The notes under the pieces: generated by a model
The model's input: the letters and a program-made list of their open reading frames with translations, nothing else
Database searches by the model: none
Told to the model about the DNA's origin: nothing
Position numbers and translations under genes: made by a program
Assembly: GCA_024234615.1 (NCBI GenBank)
Contig: JACKNY010000003.1
Location: 1 to 64,000, forward strand
From: Pseudomonadales bacterium
GTDB lineage: Bacteria > Pseudomonadota > Gammaproteobacteria > Pseudomonadales > IMCC2047
Direction of reading: 5' to 3'
DNA length: 64,000 bases
Shown: one piece after another, positions 46,301 through 54,356 of the stretch
Layout of the letters: each line of letters starts with the position of its first letter
How positions within the stretch are numbered: position 1 is the first letter of the stretch

Positions 46301-47267
46301 AACCGAACTCTTGCAGCACTAAGCGCCAACTGTTCTGACCCAAACCTTCGTTTCTGCGCCAAAAAAAAGCGGTTTGTAAGTCTTCAACTGGCGCTATGTT
46401 TTGTGCTACGGACGTTAGCAGCAATTTAGGCGCGTTGATGGCTCCGCGTACATCCATCAACCGACCATTTTCGACACTCAGCCAAACTTTCCCACCCAGT
46501 AAAAAAGTACCCGTTTTAAGCTTTACCGGTAGCATTTCCCCCATTATCGGCAACCATTCTTCTATCGATAAAGGGCTCCATTGAACATAAGCATCTAATT
46601 GGAAATCCTTCTCTCCAGGATGGTTATGCATATTCATAGCGAAAGAAATCTGTCTTTCCTGCTCCGCATCCAACATTAGCTGACCTTTGCTGGAACAAAT
46701 CGACTGCACACAATGCAACTGCCAGTCTGTAATATTGAGCTGCTTTTGTTGGCCTTCATCAAGCAACAGTACTAATTGCGCATCTCGTATCTGAACTTTA
46801 CCCTGCGCCAACAACAACGCAACTAACTGTGCAGTACTGTTCTCCGCTGAAGCTCGTGTTTCGGTATCTTCAAGCTGCCATTGCCCCCCTTCATTGCGAC
46901 TCAGCCGCAAGGCCATCCCTTCCAGACTGATCGTGCTAAACACTGGTTGCCTTTGCAACATCGATTGCCACACATCCAGGCGAATGACCAGTTCGCGCAG
47001 TTTGAAAGGCTCCGTTTGTGTCGATGTTTGTATTGAAAAATGGCGAAGGGAGAGTGCTGGTTGAAAACCCTGCCAAGCGCCCTGCAATTGCTCAAAATAA
47101 ACCGGGCTGCCCATTTTTTCGGAGAGATAAGTCTTAATAGGCTCTTGATATTGATGCAGTCGGGGCAGCATGACCCGTCCCAGGCTGACGTATACCGCTA
47201 CCAAGACCAGGGCCAATAACGTAATTAGCCAGATTTTGTGGACGATGTATTTAAGTAACGAATTCAC
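43332..47267 (-). CDS. yhdP: YhdP-family AsmA-like envelope protein
   Basis: A 1,311-residue protein with one N-terminal membrane helix (IWLITLLALVLVAVYVSLG) and a very long periplasmic beta-groove ending in the conserved AsmA_2 region (residues 1050-1290, FNFSSLARRLRLDFSDLFKKG). YhdP, TamB and YdbH are thought to carry phospholipid from the inner to the outer membrane. It starts with GTG at 47267. Length is normal for the family. Confidence 0.94.
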   Translation of the reverse strand: MNSLLKYIVHKIWLITLLALVLVAVYVSLGRVMLPRLHQYQEPIKTYLSEKMGSPVYFEQLQGAWQGFQPALSLRHFSIQTSTQTEPFKLRELVIRLDVWQSMLQRQPVFSTISLEGMALRLSRNEGGQWQLEDTETRASAENSTAQLVALLLAQGKVQIRDAQLVLLLDEGQQKQLNITDWQLHCVQSICSSKGQLMLDAEQERQISFAMNMHNHPGEKDFQLDAYVQWSPLSIEEWLPIMGEMLPVKLKTGTFLLGGKVWLSVENGRLMDVRGAINAPKLLLTSVAQNIAPVEDLQTAFFWRRNEGLGQNSWRLVLQEFGFKWQDEVFVSKQQDWSLAKQDEQRLLSLVADAVELQFFSHLFLSLDQLPDTIRKLLTRLQPRGRLTNAHLQYRLTAKDKVDDIPLFLLEANLDEVGVSAWKNAPAVDGVNGYLKVTPSGGMVDFSSNDFRLFFPNLYSEQWHYQQASGLVRWKNQGRSFWLYGDHLKLMGNTGKLEGKFGLAAPRNGIEPRLDLLVSMRDAPAKPALTYVPDKKVSPELLSWLTQAVQAGEVRNAEFVYSGSAAKGASEATRTMRLDINAEQVDLSYLPDWPALRKANARILVKDKQTHVIAASGQIYDVRIEQLQADFTASEAGGDLVIKSNLSGPVSDGLKLLTETPLRKTLFDLIDDFKAQGDMKLALALAIPLKGQSPLKTAVVLETDNTKFSIPSLNLSFDQIKGSFDYRENAGLNAGQVTGRVFGEPFLAKISSSVRTVLGGGQKQQTQIRLNGAITAKALRQWIQHPLFSRFEGKTDYQAELNFGAKEGNGIVILSDLKGIDVNLPQPFSKAANQRQPLTYMISLDDSPIHYLSYANLLQFALRYAEGSYQQGEIRVGGDPAVFENIPGIRLQGDIAYLDIEQWQTLFNAMYESAPASEGRTGEEVATTKAKSSNMALLKRVRLNVDSLKFIGQTLEQVIIEAEQINRDWLLRFENPVIKGQLIAYSNNSKPTDIKLDYLRLPKSSKEGADPLTDVSPQKLALLDFSTKELSLGEHNYGSWAFNIRPNDKGARIEQIITDAGGLKILGDIDWGYDEAVHTSRFVGTVKTSDVGGALESWGYSRSIEAKEGGASGNLSWPGTPAAFSLKNASGELKLHSQEGRLLEVEGSANVLRLFGIFNFSSLARRLRLDFSDLFKKGYSFDTLKGELAFQTGEVQIADSLIIDGPSAKFKIDGRTDLINEQLDQDMIVVLPVGDNIPIAATIVGAPQVGIPLYLLNKVFGDMFERFTSARYRVTGSWDDPKIELVKMFENRSTKNHSVVEPGAGSTAASQ

Positions 47268-47428
47268 TGTGTCGCGCGTCTCAAAAGCCTTAGGCCATCA
47301 TTATGCGGAGTATACCTTAACCCACTCTGAATGGTGGATGATAACCACTGGATTTGAGGCATCGTAATTAAGAAATGTATGAGACCGGAGTATCGCTTAA
47401 CTTTTATACAGAACCGTGGTTGATTGCC

Positions 47429-48913
47429 CTACCGGAATACCACATCAAATTCCTCCTGGGCATACATCGGCTCCAACTGAATAGTGACTCTTCTATTTAT
47501 AAAGGTTTCCAAATCAGCCAGACTGGATGAATCTTCATCCAACAAACGTTCAGCAACTGCCTGGGAAGCTAATACCAAAAAGCTCTGCGAACTCGCGCTA
47601 TAGGCACGTGCCTGACGCAAAATTTCTCGTAATACTTCATAGCAAACTGTCTCTGCCGTTTTTACTGAGCCGCGACCATCGCATTCAGGGCATGGTTCGC
47701 AAACTATCTGTTGTAAGCTTTCGCGAGTACGCTTGCGCGTCATCTCTACTAAGCCCAGATCAGACATACCAACAATATTGGTTTTGGCATGATCGCGCTC
47801 CAAGACCTTTTCCAGCATGCGCATAACCTGACGCTGATGCTCAGCATCAAGCATATCGATAAAATCGATAATAATAATACCGCCGATATTACGTAATCGT
47901 AACTGCCTGCCAATGGCCGTGGTCGCTTCCAGATTGGTTTTAAATATGGTTTCTTCCAAATTGCGATGGCCGACAAAGGCACCCGTGTTGATATCAATAG
48001 TGGTCATGGCTTCGGTTTGATCAAAAATAAGATAACCACCTGATTTTAAGGATACTTTTCGACCCAATGCTTTTTGTACTTCATCTTCGACATTATAAAG
48101 ATCAAAGATCGGGCGCTCGCCTTGATAAAGTTCAACGCGGCCATCCAACTCCGGCACATAGGAATCCACAAAGGATTGTATTTTTAAAAAGGATTCCTGT
48201 GAATCCACCCGTACCTTTTCCAGGCCGGGACGAATGAAATCTCTCATTGACCGTAGGTAGAGCGGCAGCTCTTCATAAATATTACAGGGTGCCTTCGCAC
48301 TATTGGTTGCTCCCTCAACGGAACCCCATAAACGTTTTAGGAAACGAATATCAGCGGCTATTTCGTCTTTACCAACCCCTTCCGCCACTGTTCTGATAAT
48401 AAAGCCTGCATTGCCTTCAAGACCTTCAGCGCCAATACACTCCTTCACTAAGGCCGTCAGGCGTTGTCGCTCCTGTTCATCTTCAATACGTTGCGAAATG
48501 CCTATATGCTGGGTGCGCGGCATATATACCAGGTAGCGCGATGGCAATGACAAATGGGTCGTTAAGCGCGCGCCCTTGGTGCCAATCGGATCCTTGGTTA
48601 CCTGCACAATGATTGACTCACCTTCCTTGAGCGCTTCACATATATCAGCAGTATTTTTTTCCCGTTCCTCAATACCATCATCATTGAGCGTAACGATGTC
48701 TGCCGTATGGATAAACGCCGAACGCTCAAGCCCAACATCAACAAAGGCCGCCTGCATTCCTGGCAACACCCGGAGCACCTTGCCTTTATAGATATTCCCC
48801 ACCAACCCCCGTTTACTCGAACGCTCAATATAAACTTCCTGCAACATGCCATTTTCCAGCACGCCGACACGGGTTTCCATGGGGGAAATATTTATCAGAA
48901 TTTCTTCACTCAA
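47429..48913 (-). CDS. rng: Ribonuclease G
   Basis: A 494-residue endoribonuclease for 16S rRNA 5' maturation and mRNA decay. An S1 domain (residues 38-125, VLRVLPGMQAAFVDVGLERS) is followed by the catalytic domain with Mg-binding Asp in TIDINTGAFVG near 306 and IIDFIDM near 349, and the zinc-link Cys pair CEPCPECDGRG near 420. It starts at TTG 48913 after AGGA, the start that fits the family N-terminus. Confidence 0.95.
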   Translation of the reverse strand: MSEEILINISPMETRVGVLENGMLQEVYIERSSKRGLVGNIYKGKVLRVLPGMQAAFVDVGLERSAFIHTADIVTLNDDGIEEREKNTADICEALKEGESIIVQVTKDPIGTKGARLTTHLSLPSRYLVYMPRTQHIGISQRIEDEQERQRLTALVKECIGAEGLEGNAGFIIRTVAEGVGKDEIAADIRFLKRLWGSVEGATNSAKAPCNIYEELPLYLRSMRDFIRPGLEKVRVDSQESFLKIQSFVDSYVPELDGRVELYQGERPIFDLYNVEDEVQKALGRKVSLKSGGYLIFDQTEAMTTIDINTGAFVGHRNLEETIFKTNLEATTAIGRQLRLRNIGGIIIIDFIDMLDAEHQRQVMRMLEKVLERDHAKTNIVGMSDLGLVEMTRKRTRESLQQIVCEPCPECDGRGSVKTAETVCYEVLREILRQARAYSASSQSFLVLASQAVAERLLDEDSSSLADLETFINRRVTIQLEPMYAQEEFDVVFR

Positions 48914-49011
48914 CGTCCTATCCTATTGTCCTGTTATCGACGGCTAGTAAGCCAGTATTTTATCGCCTTTTCTTTTAAAACGATCCATTTAAACCTAGCC
49001 CAAACTACTCT

Positions 49012-49614
49012 TCAATTCCAGATAGGTACATCAAATTCGGCTAACAATTGTGCCGTCTCCATCAACGGTAATCCCACCACATTGGAATAGCTACCTTCAA
49101 TGCGGGCAACAAAAATACTCGCATAGCCCTGGATGCCATAAGCTCCGGCTTTATCGCAAGGCTCTCCCGTTTGCCAATAGGCTTCAGCTTCACCCTCTGC
49201 CAACACACGAAAATACACCTCCGTGACCACTGTCCGGCTATCCTCCCGACCAGCCTGAACAATGGCAACCGCCGACCATACCTGATGTGCTTTACCTGAT
49301 AGATGTCGCAACATAGCCAAACCATCTGTTCGATCCAATGGCTTACCCATGATACGACCATCACAAACCACCGTTGTATCCGCACCCAACACCGGTAATT
49401 TTAATGCTAACGCAGATTGCTGCCATCCCGCCCGTGCTTTAGCCAAAGCCAGCCTTGTCACATAGGTTTGCGGAGACTCCCCAGAACGCAAGCTTTCATC
49501 CACCCTCACCCGGAGAGTTTCAAAGGTAACACCGATTTGCGATAGCAACTCACGACGACGTGGTGAAGCCGAGGCAAGGTATAACTTAGGGTTAGCCAAA
49601 AACCCTAACTCCAC
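49012..49614 (-). CDS. maf: Maf-like nucleotide pyrophosphatase
   Basis: A 200-residue Maf protein that hydrolyses non-canonical or dTTP/UTP nucleotides, a house-cleaning role. The family motif is LASASPRRRELLSQIG near residue 13, with catalytic Asp in VLGADTTVVCDG. The start is a GTG at 49614; a TTG 15 bases further in is also possible. It lies between mreD and rng. Confidence 0.92.
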   Translation of the reverse strand: MELGFLANPKLYLASASPRRRELLSQIGVTFETLRVRVDESLRSGESPQTYVTRLALAKARAGWQQSALALKLPVLGADTTVVCDGRIMGKPLDRTDGLAMLRHLSGKAHQVWSAVAIVQAGREDSRTVVTEVYFRVLAEGEAEAYWQTGEPCDKAGAYGIQGYASIFVARIEGSYSNVVGLPLMETAQLLAEFDVPIWN

Positions 49615-49628
49615 GTCGGCACTTGCTT

Positions 49629-50111
49629 TTAGTTAACATTAAAATTACGCCTCACTCCGCGCATCACCACGAACACCCAAGGCCATAGTAACGCGCTAAC
49701 GAACGCTGGCACCAAAAACATCAGCGTTTGCACCGAAGAGCCCAAGATTCCTTTAATCCAATGACACAAAAATTGATTTAAAGCAACCAAGACAAACACA
49801 GACAGCGCCTGCTGCAACCAACTGAACATGCGTAGTCTTTGGTAAAACAAGAGGGAGAAGTAAGCAACGACCGTCAGCGCCAGCGCATTGAGTCCCAGTA
49901 AGCTTCCTTCCATCACATCCAGCACGATACCCAAGGACCAGGCGACGCCAAAGCCGATTCTTTCCGGCAAAGCAACCAACCAGTAGAAGAGCACCAACAA
50001 CACCCATTCCGGACGCCAGCTTTGTAGATTCTCCGGCAAGGGTAACAAACTTAATATGAGCGCAATGATTAATGAAACCAGAATTACACCGCTACCGGAT
50101 CGCCGTGCCAT
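49629..50111 (-). CDS. mreD: Rod shape-determining protein MreD
   Basis: A 160-residue membrane protein with five hydrophobic helices (SGVILVSLIIALILSLLPLP, then others). It joins MreC and MreB in the elongasome that guides side-wall peptidoglycan synthesis. Its ATG overlaps the last base of the mreC stop. Confidence 0.93.
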   Translation of the reverse strand: MARRSGSGVILVSLIIALILSLLPLPENLQSWRPEWVLLVLFYWLVALPERIGFGVAWSLGIVLDVMEGSLLGLNALALTVVAYFSLLFYQRLRMFSWLQQALSVFVLVALNQFLCHWIKGILGSSVQTLMFLVPAFVSALLWPWVFVVMRGVRRNFNVN

Positions 50112-50971
50112 TATTCTTCTCCCTGCGCTGGGGTGCTTGCAGTGCCAACCGGCTGCGGACTAGATACTAGAATCACCTGCCTGCTGCGTGCCAAACGTGC
50201 GCTCGGCTTAGCCGTCACCTCAGCAAAGGGTTGACCGGGATCGTGTTTCACTGTCGCCACTACCGCTACCGGATAGCCAAAGGGAAAACGACCACCCAGC
50301 CCCGAACTAATCAGCAGGTCACCCGGTTGGATATCTGCGGTATCAGGCAAATTCAAAAGCTCCAACTCATCGAAAGACCCCTTTCCGGCAGCAATGGCCC
50401 GCACACCATTACGGTTGACCTGCACTGGCATCGCATGACGCGCATCACTGATCAATAGTACCCGACTGGTATAACGGTTAACCGTCGTCACCTGCCCCAT
50501 AACCCCCCGTGCATCCACCAATGCTTGTCCTGCCACCACACCTTCTCGAAAGCCTTTGTTGATTACCAGCTCGTGTGTGAAGGGATCTGGATCGATGCCG
50601 ATGACCTCCGCCACCATCACCGTTTCATCCAGTTGGGCAGCACCATTAAGAAGCCCCCGCAGCCGAATATTCTCCGCTGCCAAGGCTTCCATTTTCTGAA
50701 GTTCGCGCTGTAAGATCAACGCTTGGGATTTGAGCTCTCCATTTTCCGTATGCAGTTGCTCGTAATCGGCACTCATACGATCCACCCAATGCCAAAGCTG
50801 CGAAGGTACGTCAGCCACAATTTGAATGGGCGCTAACGCAGTGCTTAATATTGAGCGCACCGCATCCATTTGCCGGAATCGATAATCAGCAAATAGCAGC
50901 GCCAATGAGGCGACGGAAAATACTAACAAACGTAGACCAATGTCCGTATCTTTTAAAAATAACGGCTTAAT
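50111..50971 (-). CDS. mreC: Rod shape-determining protein MreC, probable AUU start
   Basis: MreC is a bitopic protein: one helix, a coiled coil (residues 70-115) and a two-lobed periplasmic domain (LVINKGFREGVVAGQALVDA). Conventional starts give only a TTG at 50929, inside the membrane segment. The frame is open upstream to a TAG at 50975-50977 and encodes KPLFLKDTDIGLRL, which resembles MreC N-termini, beginning at ATT (50969-50971). AAGGGG lies 7 bases before that ATT, whereas the TTG has no clear ribosome site. I therefore annotate 286 residues from ATT. The family is certain, the start inferred. Confidence 0.85.
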   Translation of the reverse strand: MKPLFLKDTDIGLRLLVFSVASLALLFADYRFRQMDAVRSILSTALAPIQIVADVPSQLWHWVDRMSADYEQLHTENGELKSQALILQRELQKMEALAAENIRLRGLLNGAAQLDETVMVAEVIGIDPDPFTHELVINKGFREGVVAGQALVDARGVMGQVTTVNRYTSRVLLISDARHAMPVQVNRNGVRAIAAGKGSFDELELLNLPDTADIQPGDLLISSGLGGRFPFGYPVAVVATVKHDPGQPFAEVTAKPSARLARSRQVILVSSPQPVGTASTPAQGEE

Positions 50972-51152
50972 TGCCTAACCCCTTGTTATTTTTGTATTTA
51001 ATCATAAACTTCACCTATTATTCGGGAAAGCCTTGGGCAACACAATGCCTAACGCCTGTATTTCTCAGCAAACTTTTACCGCAACAGCTTGATAACATGT
51101 CCTCCACCTGTGCGGCATGACGCGCCCTAGGTAAAACGAGGGTGGTGAAACA

Positions 51153-51185
51153 AAAAAACCGCTATCCCAAAAGATGCGGTTTTTT
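51153..51185 (-). terminator. Intrinsic terminator between mreB and mreC
   Basis: AAAAAACCGC at 51153-51162 pairs with GCGGTTTTTT at 51176-51185. Read on the minus strand, the stem is followed by a run of T, so it can stop part of the mreB transcript before mreC; it could work in both directions. It is 38 bases after the mreB stop. The remaining gap to mreC shows no gene. Confidence 0.65.
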
Positions 51186-51223
51186 GGTTAGCCTAGACCA
51201 GCTAGACCATCGCTATTTTTAAG

Positions 51224-52264
51224 TTAATCTCGAGAGGTCAAATCTACCCCGAGATCGATCCACTCCAATGCTTTACCGCCGCCCCGAGCAACACAGGTGA
51301 GAGGATCATCAGCCACTAATACCGGCAACCCGGTTTCTTCACTCAGCAAACGGTCAAGGTCGCGCAATAACGCACCACCACCGGTAAGCACCAAGCCGGT
51401 TTCCGCAATATCCGATGCCAGTTCCGGCGGCGATTGCTCCAACGCACTTTTTACTGCTTGCACAATGGCCGACAACGGTTCCTGCAAAGCTTCCAATACT
51501 TCATTGCTATTGAGTGTAAAACTGCGCGGTATACCTTCCGCCAGGTTACGCCCACGCACGTCAATTTCACGAACTTCGTCGCTGGGATAGGCCGAGCCAA
51601 TTTCCTGCTTGATTCGCTCCGCTGTTGCGTCACCGATCAGGCTGCCATAGTTACGTCGTACATAGGTAACAATCGCTTCATCAAAACGATCACCACCCAC
51701 ACGCACTGATTCGGCATAGACAATACCGCTGAGAGAAATAATCGCAATTTCAGTAGTACCGCCACCGATATCAATGACCATAGAACCGGATGCTTCATCG
51801 ACAGGCAAACCAGCGCCGATTGCCGCAGCCATGGGCTCATCAATCAAATACACTTCGCGGGCACCCGCCCCTAATGCCGACTCTTTAATTGCCCGGCGCT
51901 CCACCTGCGTTGATTGGCAGGGCACGCAGACCAAAACCCGCGGGCTCGGTTTGATAAAATTATGCTCATGCGCCCTGTTAATAAAATGCTGCAACATTTT
52001 CTCTGTCACCAGAAAGTCGGCGATAACCCCGTCCTTCAGTGGTCGAATCGCGGTGATATTACCAGGCGTCTTACCGAGCATGCGCTTAGCATCGGTACCC
52101 ACAGCGGTAACGGTTTTTTGGTTACCCACCGTACGAATGGCCACCACCGAAGGTTCATTCAGAACAATACCTTTATCGCGCACATAGATAAGGGTATTGG
52201 CGGTTCCCAGATCAATGGATAGATCCGTTGAGAATAAACCACGTATTTTTTTAAAAATCGACAT
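51224..52264 (-). CDS. mreB: Rod shape-determining actin homologue MreB
   Basis: A 346-residue bacterial actin. The nucleotide-binding loops are LSIDLGTANTLIYVRDKG near residue 15, MVIDIGGGTTEIAI near 160 and GLVLTGGGALLRDLD near 290. It forms membrane-bound filaments that steer wall synthesis. The N-terminal amphipathic segment (MSIFKKIRGLFS) is present. Divergent from gatC. Confidence 0.98.
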   Translation of the reverse strand: MSIFKKIRGLFSTDLSIDLGTANTLIYVRDKGIVLNEPSVVAIRTVGNQKTVTAVGTDAKRMLGKTPGNITAIRPLKDGVIADFLVTEKMLQHFINRAHEHNFIKPSPRVLVCVPCQSTQVERRAIKESALGAGAREVYLIDEPMAAAIGAGLPVDEASGSMVIDIGGGTTEIAIISLSGIVYAESVRVGGDRFDEAIVTYVRRNYGSLIGDATAERIKQEIGSAYPSDEVREIDVRGRNLAEGIPRSFTLNSNEVLEALQEPLSAIVQAVKSALEQSPPELASDIAETGLVLTGGGALLRDLDRLLSEETGLPVLVADDPLTCVARGGGKALEWIDLGVDLTSRD

Positions 52265-52491
52265 GTATAATCGCCTTGAATTTGGCCTTATTGCGCTAAA
52301 TCCGCAAATGTATCAACGCTGGGGATTTAGAGCAAGGCAGAAATGTGGTAAGTTCTGCTTCTTTTTCCAGGCCAGCGTGCTGGCCGCTAAAATCCGTTTG
52401 TGTAAGCGCCACTCAATCCGCAAAAATAGAGCACGGCCACGCTACAAACATTGAATTAATTGAACAGTATAGATCAAATGCGAGAGAAAGG

Positions 52492-52779
52492 ATGACAATC
52501 CAACGAACCGACGTACAAAATGCCGCTCACCTGGCGCGTATTGCAATCGATGAGAACGACATCGAGGGTTACACACAAGACCTTGCCAACATCCTCGCCC
52601 TTGTCGACCAGATGCAAGCAGTCAACACCGACCAGATCGAACCCATGGCACATCCAACGGATGCAGTGCAACGCCTGCGCCCCGACCAGGTCACCGAAGA
52701 AAACCAGCGGGATTACTTCCAGCAAATCGCTCCCGCAACAGAAAATGGTCTGTATTTAGTACCCCGAGTAATTGATTAA
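52492..52779 (+). CDS. gatC: Glutamyl/aspartyl-tRNA amidotransferase subunit C
   Basis: A 95-residue subunit that stabilises GatA on GatB. Family segments: AAHLARIAIDENDIEGYTQD and LRPDQVTEENQRDYF. The ATG at 52492 has GAAAGG upstream; longer in-frame readings lie in the mreB-gatC promoter region. The GatCAB complex converts Glu-tRNA-Gln and/or Asp-tRNA-Asn to the amide form. Confidence 0.95.
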   Translation: MTIQRTDVQNAAHLARIAIDENDIEGYTQDLANILALVDQMQAVNTDQIEPMAHPTDAVQRLRPDQVTEENQRDYFQQIAPATENGLYLVPRVID

Positions 52780-52788
52780 CCAGATTGC

Positions 52789-52804
52789 GAGTGATTAATC
52801 ACTC
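52789..52804. repeat. Perfect 16-base palindrome in the gatC-gatA gap
   Basis: GAGTGATTAATCACTC reads the same on both strands and sits 10 bases after the gatC stop. It could be a regulator site or an RNA hairpin tuning gatA expression. No known motif is assigned. Confidence 0.4.
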
Positions 52805-52855
52805 AGAGTTGCCGGGCTTTCGCCGGGTCTACAATGATTTCAGGATATAACCCCA

Positions 52856-54310
52856 ATGCACAATAAAACCATTGCCGAGCTCAGCCAAGGGTTGGCCAAA
52901 GGCGAGTACTCCAGTGTCGAACTCACCCAGGATTTTTTGCAGCGCATTAAGCGCCTTGATGGGCAATACAACGCCTTTATCAGCGTCACCGATGAACAGG
53001 CAATGAATGCTGCCCGCCACGCCGATAGCATGAGAACAGCAGGCGACGCGAAACCCTTTACCGGCATACCCATTGCCCACAAAGATATTTTCCTGACCCA
53101 AGGTATAAAAACTACCTGTGCCTCAAAAATTTTGGATAATTTCATCGCCCCCTATGACGCCGCTATAGTGACCCAGTTTAAGAATGCGGGCGCGGTTTGC
53201 CTAGGCAAAACCAATATGGACGAGTTCGCCATGGGCTCCTCCAACGAAACCAGTTTCTATGGCCCAGTGAAAAACCCCTGGGATACCACCTGTGTACCCG
53301 GCGGCTCTTCCGGCGGTTCTGCGGCGGCAATTGCGGCTCGTTTGGCGCCAGGGGCCACCGCCACCGATACGGGCGGCTCCATTCGCCAACCTGCCGCACT
53401 GTGCGGCGTGACGGGTCTAAAACCAACCTATGGTCGTATTTCTCGCTGGGGCATGATTGCTTTCGCCTCCAGCCTCGACCAGGCCGGCCCGATTGCCCGC
53501 AGCGCACAAGATTGCGCCATGATGCTGGATGTCATGGCCGGATTCGACCCGAAAGACTCCACCAGCATCGACAGCCCCGTGCCCGACTATTGCGCAGACC
53601 TCGACAACAGCTTGGAAGGTTTACGCATCGGCTTACCGAAAGAGTTTTTTAGCGAGGGCTTGGATCCGGCTATCGCCGAAGCAATCCAAACCGCAATTCG
53701 GGAATATGAGAAATTAGGCGCCACCGTCAAAGAAATCAGCCTACCGCACAGCGATCTTTCCGTGCCGGTTTACTATGTGATTGCTCCCGCGGAATGTTCC
53801 TCCAACCTATCTCGCTTCGACGCCGTCCGCTTTGGCTATCGCTGCCAAGACCCCAAAGATTTGGAAGACCTTTATAAGCGCTCCCGTGCCGAAGGGTTTG
53901 GCCGTGAAGTGAAACGGCGTATTTTAATCGGTACCTACGTACTATCCGAAGGCTACTTCGACGCCTACTACCTCAAGGCGCAAAAACTTCGCCGTCTGAT
54001 CAAAGAGGACTTCGTTAAAGCCTTCCAGGAAGTCGACGTTATTATGGGCCCAACTTCACCATCGACCGCCTTTAATCTCGGCGAAAAAACCAGCGACCCA
54101 GTGAGCATGTACCTAGCAGATATCTTTACCATATCCACCAATTTGGCGGGGCTACCAGGTATGTCCGTGCCCTGTGGTATGGTCAATAACAAACCGGTTG
54201 GGTTGCATTTAATCGGCAACTATTTTGATGAAGCACGGTTATTGAATATCGCCCATCGCTACCAGCAGGCAACCGATTGGCATCAGCAAAAACCGAACAA
54301 CATTGAATAG
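52856..54310 (+). CDS. gatA: Glutamyl/aspartyl-tRNA amidotransferase subunit A
   Basis: A 484-residue amidase that frees ammonia from glutamine for GatB. The Ser-cisSer-Lys triad is visible: Lys in PIAHKDIFLTQG near 77, cis-Ser in PGGSSGGSAAAIAA near 150 and the nucleophile Ser in ATDTGGSIRQPAAL near 174. Confidence 0.97.
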   Translation: MHNKTIAELSQGLAKGEYSSVELTQDFLQRIKRLDGQYNAFISVTDEQAMNAARHADSMRTAGDAKPFTGIPIAHKDIFLTQGIKTTCASKILDNFIAPYDAAIVTQFKNAGAVCLGKTNMDEFAMGSSNETSFYGPVKNPWDTTCVPGGSSGGSAAAIAARLAPGATATDTGGSIRQPAALCGVTGLKPTYGRISRWGMIAFASSLDQAGPIARSAQDCAMMLDVMAGFDPKDSTSIDSPVPDYCADLDNSLEGLRIGLPKEFFSEGLDPAIAEAIQTAIREYEKLGATVKEISLPHSDLSVPVYYVIAPAECSSNLSRFDAVRFGYRCQDPKDLEDLYKRSRAEGFGREVKRRILIGTYVLSEGYFDAYYLKAQKLRRLIKEDFVKAFQEVDVIMGPTSPSTAFNLGEKTSDPVSMYLADIFTISTNLAGLPGMSVPCGMVNNKPVGLHLIGNYFDEARLLNIAHRYQQATDWHQQKPNNIE

Positions 54311-54356
54311 AGATCGACTCTAAGAATCAAATTGAGAACAAGAGGCTAAACAGACA

